From the NCBI GenBank assembly GCA_032173965.1, contig JAVUNC010000004.1:59931501-59995500 (forward strand): a DNA stretch of 64,000 nucleotides, in the 5' to 3' direction. The stretch comes from Sitta carolinensis. Its lineage: Eukaryota > Chordata > Aves > Passeriformes > Sittidae. Position numbers and translations under genes: made by a program. Shown here in pieces: positions 35,471 to 49,985 of this stretch. The notes beneath the pieces were generated by a model that saw nothing but the letters and a program-made list of their open reading frames with translations, was not told the origin of the DNA and made no database searches. Position 1 is the stretch's first letter. Each line of letters opens with the position of its first letter.

Positions 35471-38400
35471 ACAGACTGAGCAAAAAAGAATTATTTATAC
35501 TTATTTTCCCCTTCTCTCCCCAAAGCCTTGTGCAAGCTGAACTTTACATAGAATTAATGTGAGAGAATATATGGATTCCTTCAAGATTATTTCAAGCTTC
35601 TGAGTTACTTCTGTTTTTTGGAAACTGTGTTTTCCGTCAAAATTTCTAATGATGTTTGTGTATTTTTGAGCATATTATCCCATTTTAATTTTATCTGGCT
35701 CTCTGTTGCTCAGGTGTATTTCTTCCTGAAATGATTATTTTTCTGTGTTGGCTTTGTAACCAGTGTCTCCTCTTCTTTGGCATTGAGCAGTTTAGTTTAA
35801 AAATGTGTAGCATTTCATTTTCATACTTGACAGTATTTCTGGTGTGTAATCAGTTTCAGTTTTCCTTTTTTTAGTCAATTTCTTTTTGCATGAAAGAACT
35901 GAGCAGAAAAAAAGAAAAAAACAACTGTGGGTAGGAGTGTTGAAGTGAGAAGGAGAAGAATGTGTTCAAGAAATGATAGTACTCAGCAGAAGGGCTGGGT
36001 TTAGCTGAAATGTCAGGTTAGATATGAAGTGAAAGTGTGGCTTTAAGTAAAGATTTATATTCTTTGAAGAATAAAGGGAACATACGTTTCAGAATTTTAC
36101 ATGTGGTATCTGCAACTCTTTAATCTAAATCGAAGGTTGCAAATGAATGTCACATGAATAGCATCTTTCTAAATTGAATACCACCTGAAATTGGAATTGC
36201 AGCTACCTTGTTGCTAAAATCAGTCTTTGTGTTTGTTTGCTTCATTTTGCCTTTTGGATATGTCAGCTGAGAAGCATGTGTCTTTGCTGCTAAATGACCT
36301 CTTCTGACTAGGCCAAGTGATTTGGACTGAATGAACTGTCCTGAGCCCTCTGCAGATGCAGGAAGGTGCTGGTGTAAATTGCCGGCCGCCTTGGAGGAGG
36401 TTTAGATGTAAATGTACTCAAATAGCTGTTGCCCTCAGAAATAGCTCACTCAGAGAAAAGATTCCCTGTACCTGTACTGCTTCTGTGTTTATAAAGGTAT
36501 CGATTCCCTTCCCTTTCCTTCCAATCTAATCTGACTGTTAATTTTACTTCTGTTATAGATTTAGTAATTTTAAGAAATTGGGAATAATTTATTTTGGGTT
36601 GTGCCCAAAGGGGCTCATTAATCCTGAAGATCCTCTGTAACAAATAAAGAAGTTTCTTTGAAGTACGTTTAGAAAGCTGTGTTGGTGTTTTTGCATGATG
36701 GCTGACGTGGGCTCTCTTAAGGACTGGGAAATAAGAGACGGGCATAGAAGTGGAAAGAAGCCAAGAGTTTTCAGCCATAGAGAACTTGAAAATATAATGG
36801 TTTCTGCTGTGGGAGAGGGAAGGCAGTTTTATGAATAAGGCATAATCAGGTTTCCTGTTAAATAATAATTTTTTTGGATGAGAAATACTGAAGAAGTGGA
36901 TCAACTTTCCTGCTTTCATATTTCTCAGACCAGATATGTCTCGAATGCTGATTTTTAATTTAATTTTAAATGGTGTGATATTAAAAGAAAATCATGCTCA
37001 TATGTTGAAAACACATGCCTTCTTTGTATAGAATCTGAAAGTTCTGGAGAGTAGTTGTACTAAAACTATACATTTAATTCTGAACATCCTACATGATTTG
37101 TTGCAGAGCTGTTAATACCCATGATTGATCCCACTTCTTTATTTCTGCGCTTACCTAGGTGTGTGCTGTATGCATGTGTTTGGGCTGAGATGCTGTGGGA
37201 TGTTTCATAGTTTGCCAGAATTTGTGGAAGAATTTGTCCCATTTGTTGTGATTGCGAGAAGAGTAATGCAGACTTAGTGACTTCTGTCAGTTTTGAGAAA
37301 TAGGTGAAGGCTCTAGGGTAAACCAGAATTTGACCTGATTTAAACCCAGGCCTGACATTTTTGACCCTGAGTGAGCCACAGTGAACTTTGTATTAACATT
37401 GAGATACATTTTTTGGAGGTCTTTTCTCTAGAGTTCTTTGGAAGTCCTTCCCAAATTTCTGCAAAATTTTAAGTTTGTTTAAAATCTGTGGGAATTAGAG
37501 ATGACAGTATTTTAAAATCAGCATAGCTTTTAAATTATATTAACAGGATGCTATTTTGCTTTGGAAGTGTTTGTATAAATACATATATGTTGATCAATAT
37601 TTTTTATTGTAGAAATTAAAAGTTTAAGATGAACAGACCCTTATTACTTTCATTTTTTGACTTGCTACGTTTGTTTCAGTCTAGCTGCTACATGCTAAGT
37701 GCACTAGTAGTTTTAGAAGTTCTTGAAGGGTTTTACCACCACCACCACCTTCAGAGTGAAGTTTACAACTCCTCTAGTCTTTGTCCTTTTAATTCTAAAA
37801 TCCAGAGGAAATGTAATCCCAGGAGTGTTGTTTTGCTGTTGCAATGTAGTCTTTTTCAGATGATACATGATTTAGTTGGAAACAAATTAGCAGCTATGAA
37901 TGCCTAAAGAAAGCAATTTAATAAACAAGAATTTTGTAAGACCTAATCAGAATTGTAAAATGATACTTGGGAATCAGTTACATTGTACAATAGAACGGGT
38001 GTGAATTGTAGGCATGTGTGTGGATTCATGGTTTCTAGTCACATTGTTCTCTCAAGTGATACAAGGGCTTCAACCTTCAGTTTACTGTTTCTTCTAATTT
38101 GTAACTTAACTATTAAATGTTTTCAACCAATAATGAAAATTGGCACTCACAACTAACTTGTTCTGGTGATTTATTTTAATTTTTATTTTAATCACTGACA
38201 ACCCCACCCCAAAATCCATTTTCTAGTGCATTAAATCACTTGATAATGGTGAATTTTTGTTTTCTTTGCTCCTTCCTAGGAAGTTTTTCCATGCTGCTGA
38301 CAGTGTCTGTGTTGATGAGAAAGGTCATTATAAATGCAAAATAATCACAGGCAGGTACTCACCAAAAATCCACAAAAAGCTCCAGCTCCACAATATGGGT

Positions 38401-39994
38401 GTATAGCTCTAGATTCATCATCTGTTTGTAGCAGACCCTTGGGCTGAGCTGACACTGCTGGTATGTCTCTAACTGGGACACTTTGTTTTTGTGACATCTA
38501 ACCAGTGTGATACAGAGATCATCGTGGAATGATGGTAAAAAAAGATGAACTGGTTTGTTTCCAGGTAACTTAAAATTTTGCACTATTTGCAACCAAATTT
38601 TTTCAGCCTCTACAGGAAGCAGTTTTAATATAGAAAATATGTTACAAGAGAAGTTTCTTGGCAGTTGAAGAAGTGACAGGGCTTCTGTTATAGAGCTAAG
38701 TTTGCTTTCCAATTACGCTTATGCTAAATATATCCTTTTAGGAATCCTGCATATATTGGCTCTAGCTAGGGGCTTTCCCCTGTTTTCTTATTTTAATTAA
38801 GACCATTTTTTTACTGTATTAAAAAAAAAAAAATTAGTCTTGAAACGAGAAGACGCTAGATTAATCAGTAAGCTACCTGCTGTGAAGCTAGAAACCAATA
38901 AATACAGAAAATCAGTGCTTTACACTGCTTTTTAGTTTTCCAGTCTGCTGTCCCATGTTGTAAGTAGGGTGAGTGATTCTTTCCTTTTTCTGAATTCGTG
39001 CTCGTGTGGCAGAAGGATATAGCTTGAAACTCTGGCAACTATTTCTCAGTGTGGACAGAACTTTCTGAACCTCCCTTAGTTGAAATTTCATGTTATGGCT
39101 ATGGAAAAGGAAAACAACCTAATTGCTTTTGTTCGCCTGGTGGAGTTTTCCATTCTTCTACTCTTTTATGCATCTTTATTTCAGTAACCTATCAGTTTTG
39201 TCAATGATGTTTGTTTTGGTGTCCTGTCCGACTCTCCCCTCATCCCCAGTTTTATTCATCGTGAACTCAGACACCTGCAAAAAGGGAAGAAAATTGCATA
39301 AAGACACTCAAGTGGCAAAGCACTTTGCAGAGAGGAATGGAAGATAATATTTGACAGTAGTTAGGGATGAGTGTAAGAACTGGCGTGTGGGAGGAGAAAA
39401 GGGGCTGTGTTGTCTAGAGTATCTGCTAGGTTCTAGTGTTACCTGGACTCTGATTTATTCTGGAATTGCTCTGGTGAGGTCAATTACAAATACCAGCAGT
39501 AAGTATAATTCAGTTTTTGAAGAGTTGTCATTTGCTCTTCTTTTTGTAGTAGTGTAGTCTCAGAATGTGGCCTAGAAATTTTACATTTTCTTCATTCATG
39601 AGCACTTGATGAAATCTAGTGTATAAAGCTGAATTTGAGCAGTTGATGGGCTTATTTTTGAGCTTATTTTAAAAATAGGTGATTTTTTTCAAAGGCATTG
39701 ATACTGTTACAAGTGATGTAGCAGTAGAAGCTTCAGGTTATTTTCTTCCTCCCTCATTTTAAAGATTCTCCCAGGGACCTTTTTTCTTTGGAATGTAGGT
39801 TTCTGAAGGTTTAGAGTACCTTGTTACAGCCCATTGATGCAATTTCTTCTTTTCAACATCTTCTGGAGGTTTGGGGATTTTTCCTCCCTTAGCCTACCCT
39901 TCCAGTCTCCTAGTCCTGTTTCTTATTGCCTAATAGCTGACATCAGTCTCCCCAAATTCCTGATGTTAAAAGTGCACCTAACACTTGTTGTTAT

Positions 39995-40130
39995 GAGAGT
40001 GAAAACCCAGTCACAGGAAGGTGAAGTGTTGTGCTCATGTTTGCATATCAGGTCAGCTGCTGAGCCAGGAATAGAAGTCCTGTCTCATGACTCAGTGCCC
40101 CAACCGCTGGCCTGCGCCGCCTCTCCGCAG
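39995..40130 (-). mobile_element. MIR-like SINE remnant
   Basis: AGTCACAGGAAGGTGAAGTG, GCATATCAGGTCAGCTGCTG, GAGCCAGGAATAGAAGTCCT and CAGTGCCCCAACCGCTGGCC parallel, in order, the inverted MIR-like/amniote SINE sequence (..AAGTGACTTGCCCAAGGTCA..GCAGAGCCAGGAATTGAACC..AGTGCCCTAACCACTAGACC). Moderately diverged and relatively complete compared with the other scraps here. Confidence 0.6.
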
Positions 40131-43100
40131 CACCGCTCTTTTCCAAGAATATAGTAGCGATGGGGATGGGAGTAACTACAGCAAATATCAGAGCTCTGCT
40201 TCCAACTCTGGCACGGCTCCAAGGCTTATACACAGCTTAAAAGACAAGCGGAAAAAAAAGGCTTTCTAAAGGAGCTCCTAGATAAGTCCTGTAAAGCTGC
40301 AGTTTGCTTTGCTTTGTTTAAAAACAGCAGCAAAAAAAAAAAAAAAACCTACTTGAAAATAGCTTTGCAGCAGGTTTTGGTTGTGGAAAAAAGTTTCATG
40401 TGTTTGAAAGTCAAACTTTGCTTACAAATAACCTTAAGAGCGGCCTGTGATTAAATCTTTTGTATATTCAACAACAAACTCATTTTATGCAACCGCAACT
40501 ATGATAAAATTGAATTAAATGAACCTGCCTCTAAGAAAAGATACTGAATAGCTGAGTAGCGCATTATTCAGTGAATGGAAAACGGGGAGGCTGGCTGAAA
40601 CTGCTGGGAAATGGTTTTAACATTCTATTGGGCTAAAGAGCAATTCTGTGAAATCACTGTATTTGTTTCCCCCCTACCTCCCCGCCCTCATTTTTTAAAT
40701 AGCAGTGCTCTTCATACTGTCAGAATTCAGTGTTGTGACACCCCTACTCAAAAGTTATGACAGCAGTGTAATGACAGCTACTGCCTCTTGAGAATCAATC
40801 AGGCAATTAATTTTGTAAATGAAATGCTGATTATACAAAGCTTCACATGAGAGGCCCAGTGATTAAAATCAATTTAACAAATTGTTTCAGGTGGGACTTG
40901 ATTAATAATTTGCCATAAATGCTAAGGATATATGACCAGCATACCTTTTTGTGTGTGTGTGTGTTAATATAGAACTATATATATCACTGGGAGTGGAAAA
41001 AATCTGCAGCTAACTGTATGTACTTTTGACTTGTGACCTAGATGTGATTGGTTATACCTTTTTGTGGGTACTCTGTCATCCCCAGTGCCCACAATGTCAC
41101 TTTCTCAGCTAGTGTTCTCTCCAGCAATTAAATACATCTAACTTTTAATTTTATTTCTGTCAGTAAAGCCAAGTGGTTGAAAAAGTGTATTCAGATCCAC
41201 TTGAATATTAAGTTTAGGAAGTTTTTTCTTTAAAATTTCAAGTGGATGTGGGATTTTTTCCCATTTACATCTCTCCCCCCGTCACTTATATTTAGAACGT
41301 TGTGCCTTTTCCCCCTCTCACTGCAGTACTTCTCTGCAGGCAGCCTTCCTGCAGAGCTCCCCTCGTTCCGCTCAGGGCAGTACTCTATTCCTTGGCTGAC
41401 GGACACTATTTTTAGTACATCCTTTTCTGTCCATCTAACACTGTGTTTGTGTAAGAGCTGTACAAAGTAGGTAAGGGAATTTTTTTTCTGAGTTCCAGAT
41501 GGCAGCCATGCACAGTGAGTGAAGGTGTTTACTTGTCTAGGAAGCTGAGAACCTTATTGCCAGACAAAATAGAAGTAACTGGTATTCGGGGTGGGGCTTT
41601 GCTTTTTTTAACTTGGTTTTCTGGGTTTATGAATGGATTTTCTCTTCCTTGTTGAGCCGTAGCCTTGCCTACTGAGGAGGCCTTAAAGCTTTGAGGCATC
41701 CACTGGTAAATCTAGCCTGAGAACTTTAGGTTACTATTTTCCCTTGCTATTGCCTTGCTCTCTTGCTGGGGGTTGCTGTTTTGACAGTAGAAATGCCAGA
41801 CTGAGAGCTCTGCCCATGTCTGACCGTGCTCCAGTGCCAAAGCTGTTCTGTTGGTGCAAAACCATCCAGCACAGGCAGTTCTAAGTTCAGACTGGACTGT
41901 GGATGGAAGTAGCCAAAGCGTGGTCACGATGTGGCAGCACACAGGAGAGGCAGCTGGAATGAGTGACCTGTTGTATAGCAGCAGATAGGTTTGCTAGAAG
42001 CCATTTTAAAGAACCCTTGAATTCTGCTGTGCTAGAAATTGCTGCAAACTTGTTGAGGAGGGGAGTAGAGCTTCTGCATGCCTAAAGAAAAGTGGTCTTC
42101 TTTGTAGGGGCATCCAAGTTAGAGAAAACAAATCTAAAGACAGGACTACAACTCCTGAGTACTTCCTGGAAGAAGTTTCATGTTAGGAAAGGCTGTTATC
42201 CAGGAAGACTGAATGTTCAGGTGTGATGAGGACAGATGACACACGTTAAGGTGACTTCAGAGTAACCTCTTAGCTGTCAGTAGCTGGCAATGACAAAGAC
42301 AGCTTAAGGGGCAGCGGTTCTGGGCTGTATATCCATGTGAACTTGTCGAAAACCTAGGATTGTTTTGGCCATCAGCTGTGTTAATGTGTATAATTGCTTC
42401 TTGATGTTGTCTTAACCTTTGTGTGCACTTGTAGTGGCAACTGAAAAAGATAATTACATACACTTCATTAAAAACAGGTTTCCTTTCTTTAGTATGTTTG
42501 TTGTGATTTGTTCTTTCAGTAGTTGTTTAGGTTTATATGTAAAATAATAAATAGAGAACGGCTTATACACAGACCTTTCAGTTTTTGAGTTTTGTGTTAA
42601 AGAGGACTCAGAAGAAGGCTGAAAAACAATATATCCTTCTTCCTCACCCTGCAAAAACAGTTGTTTGTATAAATTATTTGTAAATGTTCTAGGCAAGTAG
42701 TAGTTGATTCTTTGTGGGACATAGCTTTGATTTTTTTTCTTTATTTCGCCTTGTTAATTACTTACTTTCTGTTTTGAGTGAGAAATAATCTCTCTGATGT
42801 CTCTCTGCAGCTGAAATCAGACAGTATGCAGAGCCTTTAAGACAAGGAAAATGGCTATTTATGTTAAAACTCTGCTAGTGTATGCTTCTTCATTTACTGG
42901 GTTGTCTTTCATCAGGCTTGTGTTGAACTCAGCTTTTTTGTTTTTGCTTATTACTTATTGTGTTTGTGCAACTGCCTTTTAAATTAAAGTTTTAGTAAAG
43001 CAGACAGTAGATTTCCTATTTCAAAAAAAATAGGAAGCATGTTTGCTAGTCACCTCAGACTTTATTATTAATATCAGAATTTAATGCTATACATTCCTAC

Positions 43101-44057
43101 TTTTTTAATAGTTGCTTGTAACTTTCTTAAATGGATATTGAAACACACGTGACGAGAGTTGTTTTGATACTCCCTCTTTTGTCACATAAAAATGTTGGCT
43201 GAGGCGTCCTTGTACATGTTCATACAAATGATGACATTATCTAGGAGTGGATTATCTTTTCTGCAGTTCCATCTTCATGCCAGCTGTGTCATTGTATTAT
43301 AGTGAATACTTCTGATTATCTTTAGCAATAAATTTGTGACTTGGTTCCTGACCTAGAGTTGAGAGCTTCATGCCCATTTCCTTGGAATGTCAGTAACTGA
43401 TTGTCAGTTGTCTTTATTTTTATGAGGTTTCAAGGCTTTGGTTATTATACAGGGATGAGTTTTCTTCTTTTTTTTCCTTTTTTTTTTTTTTTCTTTTTTT
43501 AATATGGAGACAGAAGCTTTGGCTGCAGATCAATGAATAAACAAAGAGTTATTGTATTCATAGCTCTAGGAGTTTGAGGGAAAGCCTACTTGAGAGTGTT
43601 GAGTTCATGTTGTTTTGTTACAGGCACAAATGATGGAGCATTACTTGGGATGCTCTGTGGCTTATAGTTGCTTTAAAACTGCATTTGCTGTTGTCAGCCA
43701 AACCAATGCCTCTTTCAATTTTTTTTCCTTAAACAAACAAAAAAGCACACTTTCTCTTGAAAAGTTGTTGCATCTCTCATGTAAATACTCTTGTCTTCTA
43801 ATGAATTGCTCTGTCTATCTTGTAGAAAAGAGCACTACCTGAATGGGATTCACATCCAAATCCCATTGTGACCTTATTAAAGTGTCTCCCACTCCTCCCT
43901 GTCTTGAGATTTCCATGGTGGGGCTCTTTGTGGCATCTGTAAGTGGAAATGTTAGTTGTACTTTGGGACAGTGACTGGTGTTGTTCATGTTCATATCATT
44001 CAAATAAACATTTTGTTGTTAGAAGTGAAACACCAGTTGATTACTTAATAGTAGATC

Positions 44058-44058
44058 G

Positions 44059-44138
<80 letters not shown>
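44058..44138 (+). repeat. (TCTA)n tetranucleotide microsatellite, about 20 units
   Basis: An essentially perfect ATCT/TCTA array in intron 1, flanked by gtagatcg on the left and gatgtgtg on the right. The purity and length indicate a currently polymorphic locus. Confidence 0.97.
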
Positions 44139-47100
44139 GATGTGTGCATAACATCAGTAATACCTTAAAAGTAAGAGCTGGTTTTGGTCAGACTGCTTCT
44201 CAAGTTATTCTCTTGTGCTAGCTGCCTCAGATCTGAGTGTAGATGAGGTAACTGGGAAAACACTGAGTAAATGACTAAAGAAAATGGTAGTGTATTTTTC
44301 TCTCACTTTAGAAAAGGCAAAATTGAATTTCCAGGTACTTCAGGGTGAGGTGATTTATTTGTTTGTTTTGGGTGGGAGGAGAGAAGAAGTAGTGGCGATA
44401 CCGAGTTTACAAGTGGGTGTAGAACATTAATTTTTTCATTTCTGCATATAGCAGGAATGTTGAGTTTATGTATTCTTTTACACAAAACATTGAAGAAAGG
44501 AGCAGGTAAGAAAAAAAGGTTGTCAGTTACTATTTGTAAGAAGTGTAAGCTTTTCAGTGTCCTTTCTTAATGGTTGTATTGTCAATCTAATGACTGTGGA
44601 TGAAACCTTGGCCCTGTTGAAATCATAACAAACCTTCCGTTGGGTGTTTTAAGGTGTTCATGAGGCACATAATAGGCAGGGACTCTTATGAAATGCTCTG
44701 TTCTCAGAAAGCCTGGATAGTACATGTGCAAATGAATCTGATACTGACACGAGAGAGGTGCTGTAATAAAGGGGTTATAAATTATAGTATATCTGTGGAC
44801 TGAAGCAAAGAATGAGACTGAGGTGTTTTGAGGAACTGCAGATCTACTCAAAGTTTTAATGAAATGCAGCAAGTTGAAGAGGAGGTGCAGAATCAAAAGC
44901 AAAAGGCAGAATCCATCTAGGCTTGCCTGGAAGGATATGGTGGTAAAAAATAGCATAAGCAAACATTAGATAAATTGGCAAAATGGTAATGTGTGTATTA
45001 GGAGTAAAATAGCACTAGAGAAAAATTGGCCTGTTCTGTAAAGGCAGGAAAAGAAACAAATGGATATTGATTACTACAATGACAGTAAAATAAAATATAA
45101 TAAGCGATTAAAACTTTGCACTACAACATGTAATAGAATTAAATAAAGGTATGGAAGATGTGAAAATACACACATCATCCATTCATAGTCAGACATGCAT
45201 GCTGGGTTTTAGAGGAATGTGGTGAAGTTAGAGCAATGCTGTCCTATTTGGTAAATGTTAGATAGCACTTGTGGAAGAGTTGGGTTATGATCCCTATAGC
45301 ATAAAGAGGTTGATACTTCTCATAATCATCCTGTCACTGAAAACTTGTCTGTGAAAACTGTTGGAACTGATGTTAAAGAAAATGCTAGAACTTAGTAAAT
45401 GTTAAAGGAACCTTCAGATAAGTTTATAAAATGTATGTCTCAATTAATAACTTCTTTTAATAAGTTTTCAAAATGTCCTGGATGAGAGAAAGTCTTGCTA
45501 TAGGAATGAGATCGGAAAGTCTTCAAGAATGGTAAAGCTAAAAACTGTGCATGCATTAAGGCTGGAAAAAGTTACATTGAAATTTTTACCTTCACTCTAA
45601 GGGGGACAGTACTTCATGAGCAGCTCTTTTTTCTTTCTGTTAAGTTTATGGCTCCAGGTCTTTCTCACCATATACTGTTCTAAAGACAAAATTTGTCTTT
45701 TTGTTAGAGAGTTTTCAGTGGTATTGATAATGGACGTACTAAATTCTAAAACTGGTTCTGTTTTGAAGAAATGATGGGGCTTTTTTGTTCATTTTTGGGG
45801 TTGGAAGGTTTTTTTCTTTTTTTTTTTCATTTCTGCGCAAGGGAAACTGAGGCATTTTTGTAGGAAGTTTGGCCTGGTTTTGATGGCTGTAGGTTAAATT
45901 TTTTTGAAATACTGTTTCTGGAAACACTTTCAGAGCACGTCTGTCATCAAATTCAAAAGTTGTTGCAGTTTAGATAAGCAGCATTTCCTGCAATTTAAGC
46001 CCTGTGATTTCAAGTCAAGATGCATTAAATTAGTACATTTTGAGATTTTTTTGGTTTAGTGAAAAACTGTGGCAGATGCAGAGGTAGAGTCCATTTCTGC
46101 CTGAGCAGCACACAGTTACTTTAGATGGTAAGACAATTGACTCCTTCATTCACTACCCATATGATAAGTGAAGCCCTTGCTCCAATAGCTCACACTGGCC
46201 CCTTCACCCCCCTGCGCTGGGTGGATACTTGGAGCAGGCACATCCACTGCCTGTGGGGATCCAGAGGTGACTGTGGGTTTAAAGACAGCTGTATATGTGA
46301 AGGAGACACGCTTAGTGTTGCAAGGGCAAGCTTAATACCAAGAGCTCTCAACTTCTGCAGTAATAATCTTTCTTAAGCCTGGGGGAGAGCTGGCTCTTCG
46401 GTTTTGTTTTGCCTTGCAGAAATATGTTGACAGCCACTGAGTCACTGGTAGATGTCTTCACCTTTAGCTGCACCACATAGAGGGTAGGGATCTAACTTGA
46501 AGGGAGTCAGGAATAGCAGTGGTGACTTGCCACCCCCCATAAGGACTGACCAGTGCACAGGATGAGGAATGTTTCCTCACCAAGACTCTCTTCTCCAACC
46601 CTAGAGATCACAGAACACTCTACTGTTTGTTCTTTCCCTGAGATCTTTGGAGGGAAGAAGGAACGGGCAGCACTGACAGCTTGGGTGGGTCCCTGTGGAT
46701 TGTCCCAGCAATTTGTCCTGGCACAGCCACTGCTCTCTCAGTCTAGCCCTCTCATATTCAAGTATCTACAGTCCTTTGTCCGTATTCTTGACTTGCAGTG
46801 TTCACAATAAGTTCCGAGTATGTTCAGGTCCCTTGCTTCCCAGTGACCACAGCCCCCTCGATTCCAGTGTTGTGTGAGACACTGCAGCCCCTGGGTGACT
46901 GGATTTATAGCAATATCTGAGGCTCTTCATCCCTCCACCTTCCTGTATTGGAGGGATATCACCTGAGGGCAAGAGGAGTGGCTACCTGAAGAGAACACGG
47001 GTGAGTGTAGTGGTGGCAGGCTGGTGAGAAGGAGGGAAGGAAGGATGCACTGGCAGTGAGGCTCACTTTCCCAACACACACACACACAAGCTCCACTGCT

Positions 47101-49790
47101 TGGAGGTTACTAGTCCAAAGGACAGAGACTCTGGCCTGTATCCATGTCACCTCCTGACCTTGCTTCCTCCTCTGCTTCAGCTCTTTCTGCCTCACTTCTG
47201 TCTCCATTGCTTTATTAACTCATTGTCCCTCTTTCTTTGGCAAATTCAGGACAGCCTCCATACCCTTTGTAACTCCTTGCCCTGCCCCTCATGTGCTCCT
47301 GTTTATTCCTCCTGTGCTCCCAGTGGGTGACATTAAGGTGCTCTTTCTGACAGGGGCACATGCCCTGCCTTTCATGAATGTCCAATGTCACCCTGGGAAA
47401 TTAAAATTCTGTGCCTCAAAGAATGGTATTTATTTTCAAATGTTTTATGTGAGAACATAAACCATGTTTTTTTCTGTGACCTCATTCTAAAACATAGCTG
47501 AACTATTTCTGCTGAATTTTCCAGAGAATTTCAGCCTCAGGCATACATATGTCCTGGAAAATTTCAGCCTAAATGCTTGAAGTTTGGCAAAGTTTATATG
47601 CACCTGAAAGTGGTCTTAATAATGGAAAATGTCAGATTGTTTTAGCTGTGTAGATATCTGCATTGTTTATATTTAAGAACTGGATGCAGAAAAGAAAATA
47701 CTGCATTCAAAATTAATTAAACCTGAATTTAAGTGAATGTGGTTATTGGAGATGAGACCTGGAAATTATACCCTGAAACAGAAGATGGTAGCAATGAAAA
47801 GTGCTGTTTGGCCTCACGGGAATGGAGGAAGCTCAAGACTGACTTTGAACAAGGATTTATGTTTGAGAAGAAGAATATGATAGGTGATGCACAGAACATC
47901 CAAATACAGAAATAAACATAGATAAAGTAATGTGGTCTGTAAGAGGAAATGTAAGTTGTCCCCTGGGACACTGTAAGAAGGAATCTATAGTTCATCTGCT
48001 TAGCCTTTGTGTTTTTAGTTGAAACTGTGCTGAGACTCCACGGTGGCCTTAAAAAAAGTCAAAATTGAGAATGTTGTTCTGGATCAGGTGATCTGAAGTG
48101 GTTGAGGAACCATTGATTTTGAAAAGTATGAAATATAAATAGTAAATTTCCCTGGGACATTTAGTAGCAAAAAATAGAAACTTCTAATCTGGCTACAGAG
48201 CAGGAAAACAATAAAGGGAAAATTGCTGAGTAATACTTAACCAAAATGAGCAGTGAATGTGGAATTTGCTATGGTAGCAAAAAAGGGCGGTCCTCTTCTG
48301 AAGTGAATGGAGGTGTCGTGTGAAGAGGAGGTTATCACTTCCATCTCCTCAGGTGTAGTGTGCTCATATTCAGGATACTTTATTAGTTTTGGGTGACATT
48401 CCTGGAAAATTGGTATTGGTAATGGTGGAGACAGCCAGGGGAAAAAATAAAAAAAGAGGTTTGATGGATTTTATTTGCAGTAAGGAAAGAATAATAGTTC
48501 ATTAAGCAGTGACTACTTTGGAAAGGGCGTATTTTGGATAGGAATGAAAAAAGTAGTGTGTTAGTATTACAAACAGCAGTGATGAGAAGAAACATCACTG
48601 GGATGTGATGGGAGTGGGAAATGTTAGTTATTGTCATAATAACTATTACATCAGAGTATAATAGCCAGAAGAGACTTGAAGAAGCCGTATTGCATAGGAG
48701 GTTTTAAAATTAAACTAATCAGCAGTATGCTGCAGGAAAAAAGTTCAAAATGTGCTGCAGGAGGGAATCCTGCTCCTGTGGGCTGGCTGGGTGAATTAAT
48801 AGGTCTTTTTTTGGTGGGAAGGAGCAGGAGGGGGGTATGTGCCACTTTCATGAAGATGAGATTGTGATAGGTTTTTTTAAAGCTTCCCCCCACATTCTTC
48901 CATGAATCTAACCAGAACTCAGGATTAAAAAAAGTGGATGTCATATTAACAATATACAGGGTTGCACTTCACGAATTATGGGTTTTTTTCTGGTTCAGTT
49001 AGTTCTCAGTAATAAAACATGAGAGTAATACTGCACAATGGTTGACACCTGTCCTGAAACTGTTACAGGGCTTGGTAAGCGCTGCCAAAAAGTCTAAAAA
49101 TAAAACTTCCCTCCCTTACTTCCCTTCCCCCTCCATTGCTGGTTGCAGTTTGGATTTTCTGAGATCTATTAAGGAGACAAATAAACTTTCATGTAAAATG
49201 TGGGTTATGACTTGCTTTTTGATCTGGAAACTGATTAGTGTGTGCACGAAAGCAACAGGAAAATGCTGAAATACAGTGTTCTGTATGCATTGCACTTCTT
49301 GGAAACTTAATCTTTCTTTCCAGTTTCTCTTTTTTTTTGATGTGAGAGAACAGACATTTCCTCAAGGTTAAATGACTTGTCCTCTGTTTGTGTCTCTCTT
49401 GACATATATTTGGGTTTTTTATTTTATTTTTGTTTTAACGTTAAGGTCAGTGATGCTAATCAGTGTGCAGCAATATATTGAATTATTTCTTACGCTGAAA
49501 ATTTTTGGGCAGTTTTTCTGCTTTCTGTCTGTATAGGTAATAGACAGCCCCAAGTTTTAGTGCAGAATATTTTTAAAGTTGTTTTAAATGTAACATAAGT
49601 CCCAAATTAACTATTCGAAACCTCATCTGATTAATCCGAGAACCCATGGTACGGTATTTCGCCAGTTTGTACATCCAGTCGATATTTGATGTGTAAAGCG
49701 TTGAGAAAACACGTGTCGTGTGTGAGCATGACGATTCTCACCTTTCCCTTTGCGTGTGTTAAACGTTGCTTTGCTTGTGTTTGCCAGCAG

Positions 49791-49985
49791 GGCAGTGCCA
49801 TGGATCCGATGGTGATGAAGAGGCCGCAGCTGTACGGCATGGGCAATAACCCTCACTCTCAGGCACAGCAGAGCAGCCCCTACCCCGGGCAGTCCTACGG
49901 CCCTCCCGGCCCCCAGCGCTATCCCGTGGGAATGCAGGGCCGAGCCCCGGCAGCCATGGGAGGAATGCAGTATCCACAGCAACAG
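49791..49985 (+). CDS. ARID1B: ARID1B coding exon 2
   Basis: Continues the disordered N-terminal region of the BAF subunit ARID1B. It is 195 nt, exactly 65 codons, phase 0 at both ends. It begins [18 protein letters not shown] and continues through [23 protein letters not shown] and GMQYPQQQ, which are strongly conserved ARID1B (and partly ARID1A) sequence rich in Gln, Pro, Gly and Tyr. No folded domain is expected here. The acceptor is a tandem NAGNAG (CAGCAG, 49785-49790); using the first AG would add one Gln. The donor is CAG|GTTTGT, a weaker-than-consensus GT. The Met four codons in (49800) is a possible start for N-terminally short isoforms. Later exons lie outside the window. Confidence 0.97.

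Larger units (their letters stand above)
19085..49790 (+). other. ARID1B: ARID1B intron 1
   Basis: Bounded by a consensus donor (CAG|GTAACT, 19085) and the acceptor TTTGCCAGCAG before 49791, both phase 0. Length is about 30.7 kb. The first 1.4 kb is GC-rich with long pyrimidine runs; the rest is AT-rich. Apart from the separately listed elements, stretches at 20.5-24.7, 28.4-31.8, 35.6-39.9, 40.2-44.0 and 44.2-49.7 kb show only short frames on both strands and no recognisable gene. Confidence 0.93.

Noticed and set aside
45826..45862. GGGAAACTGAGGC word suggesting another MIR-like element
   Set aside because: Only one short shared word, with no flanking words in the right order.
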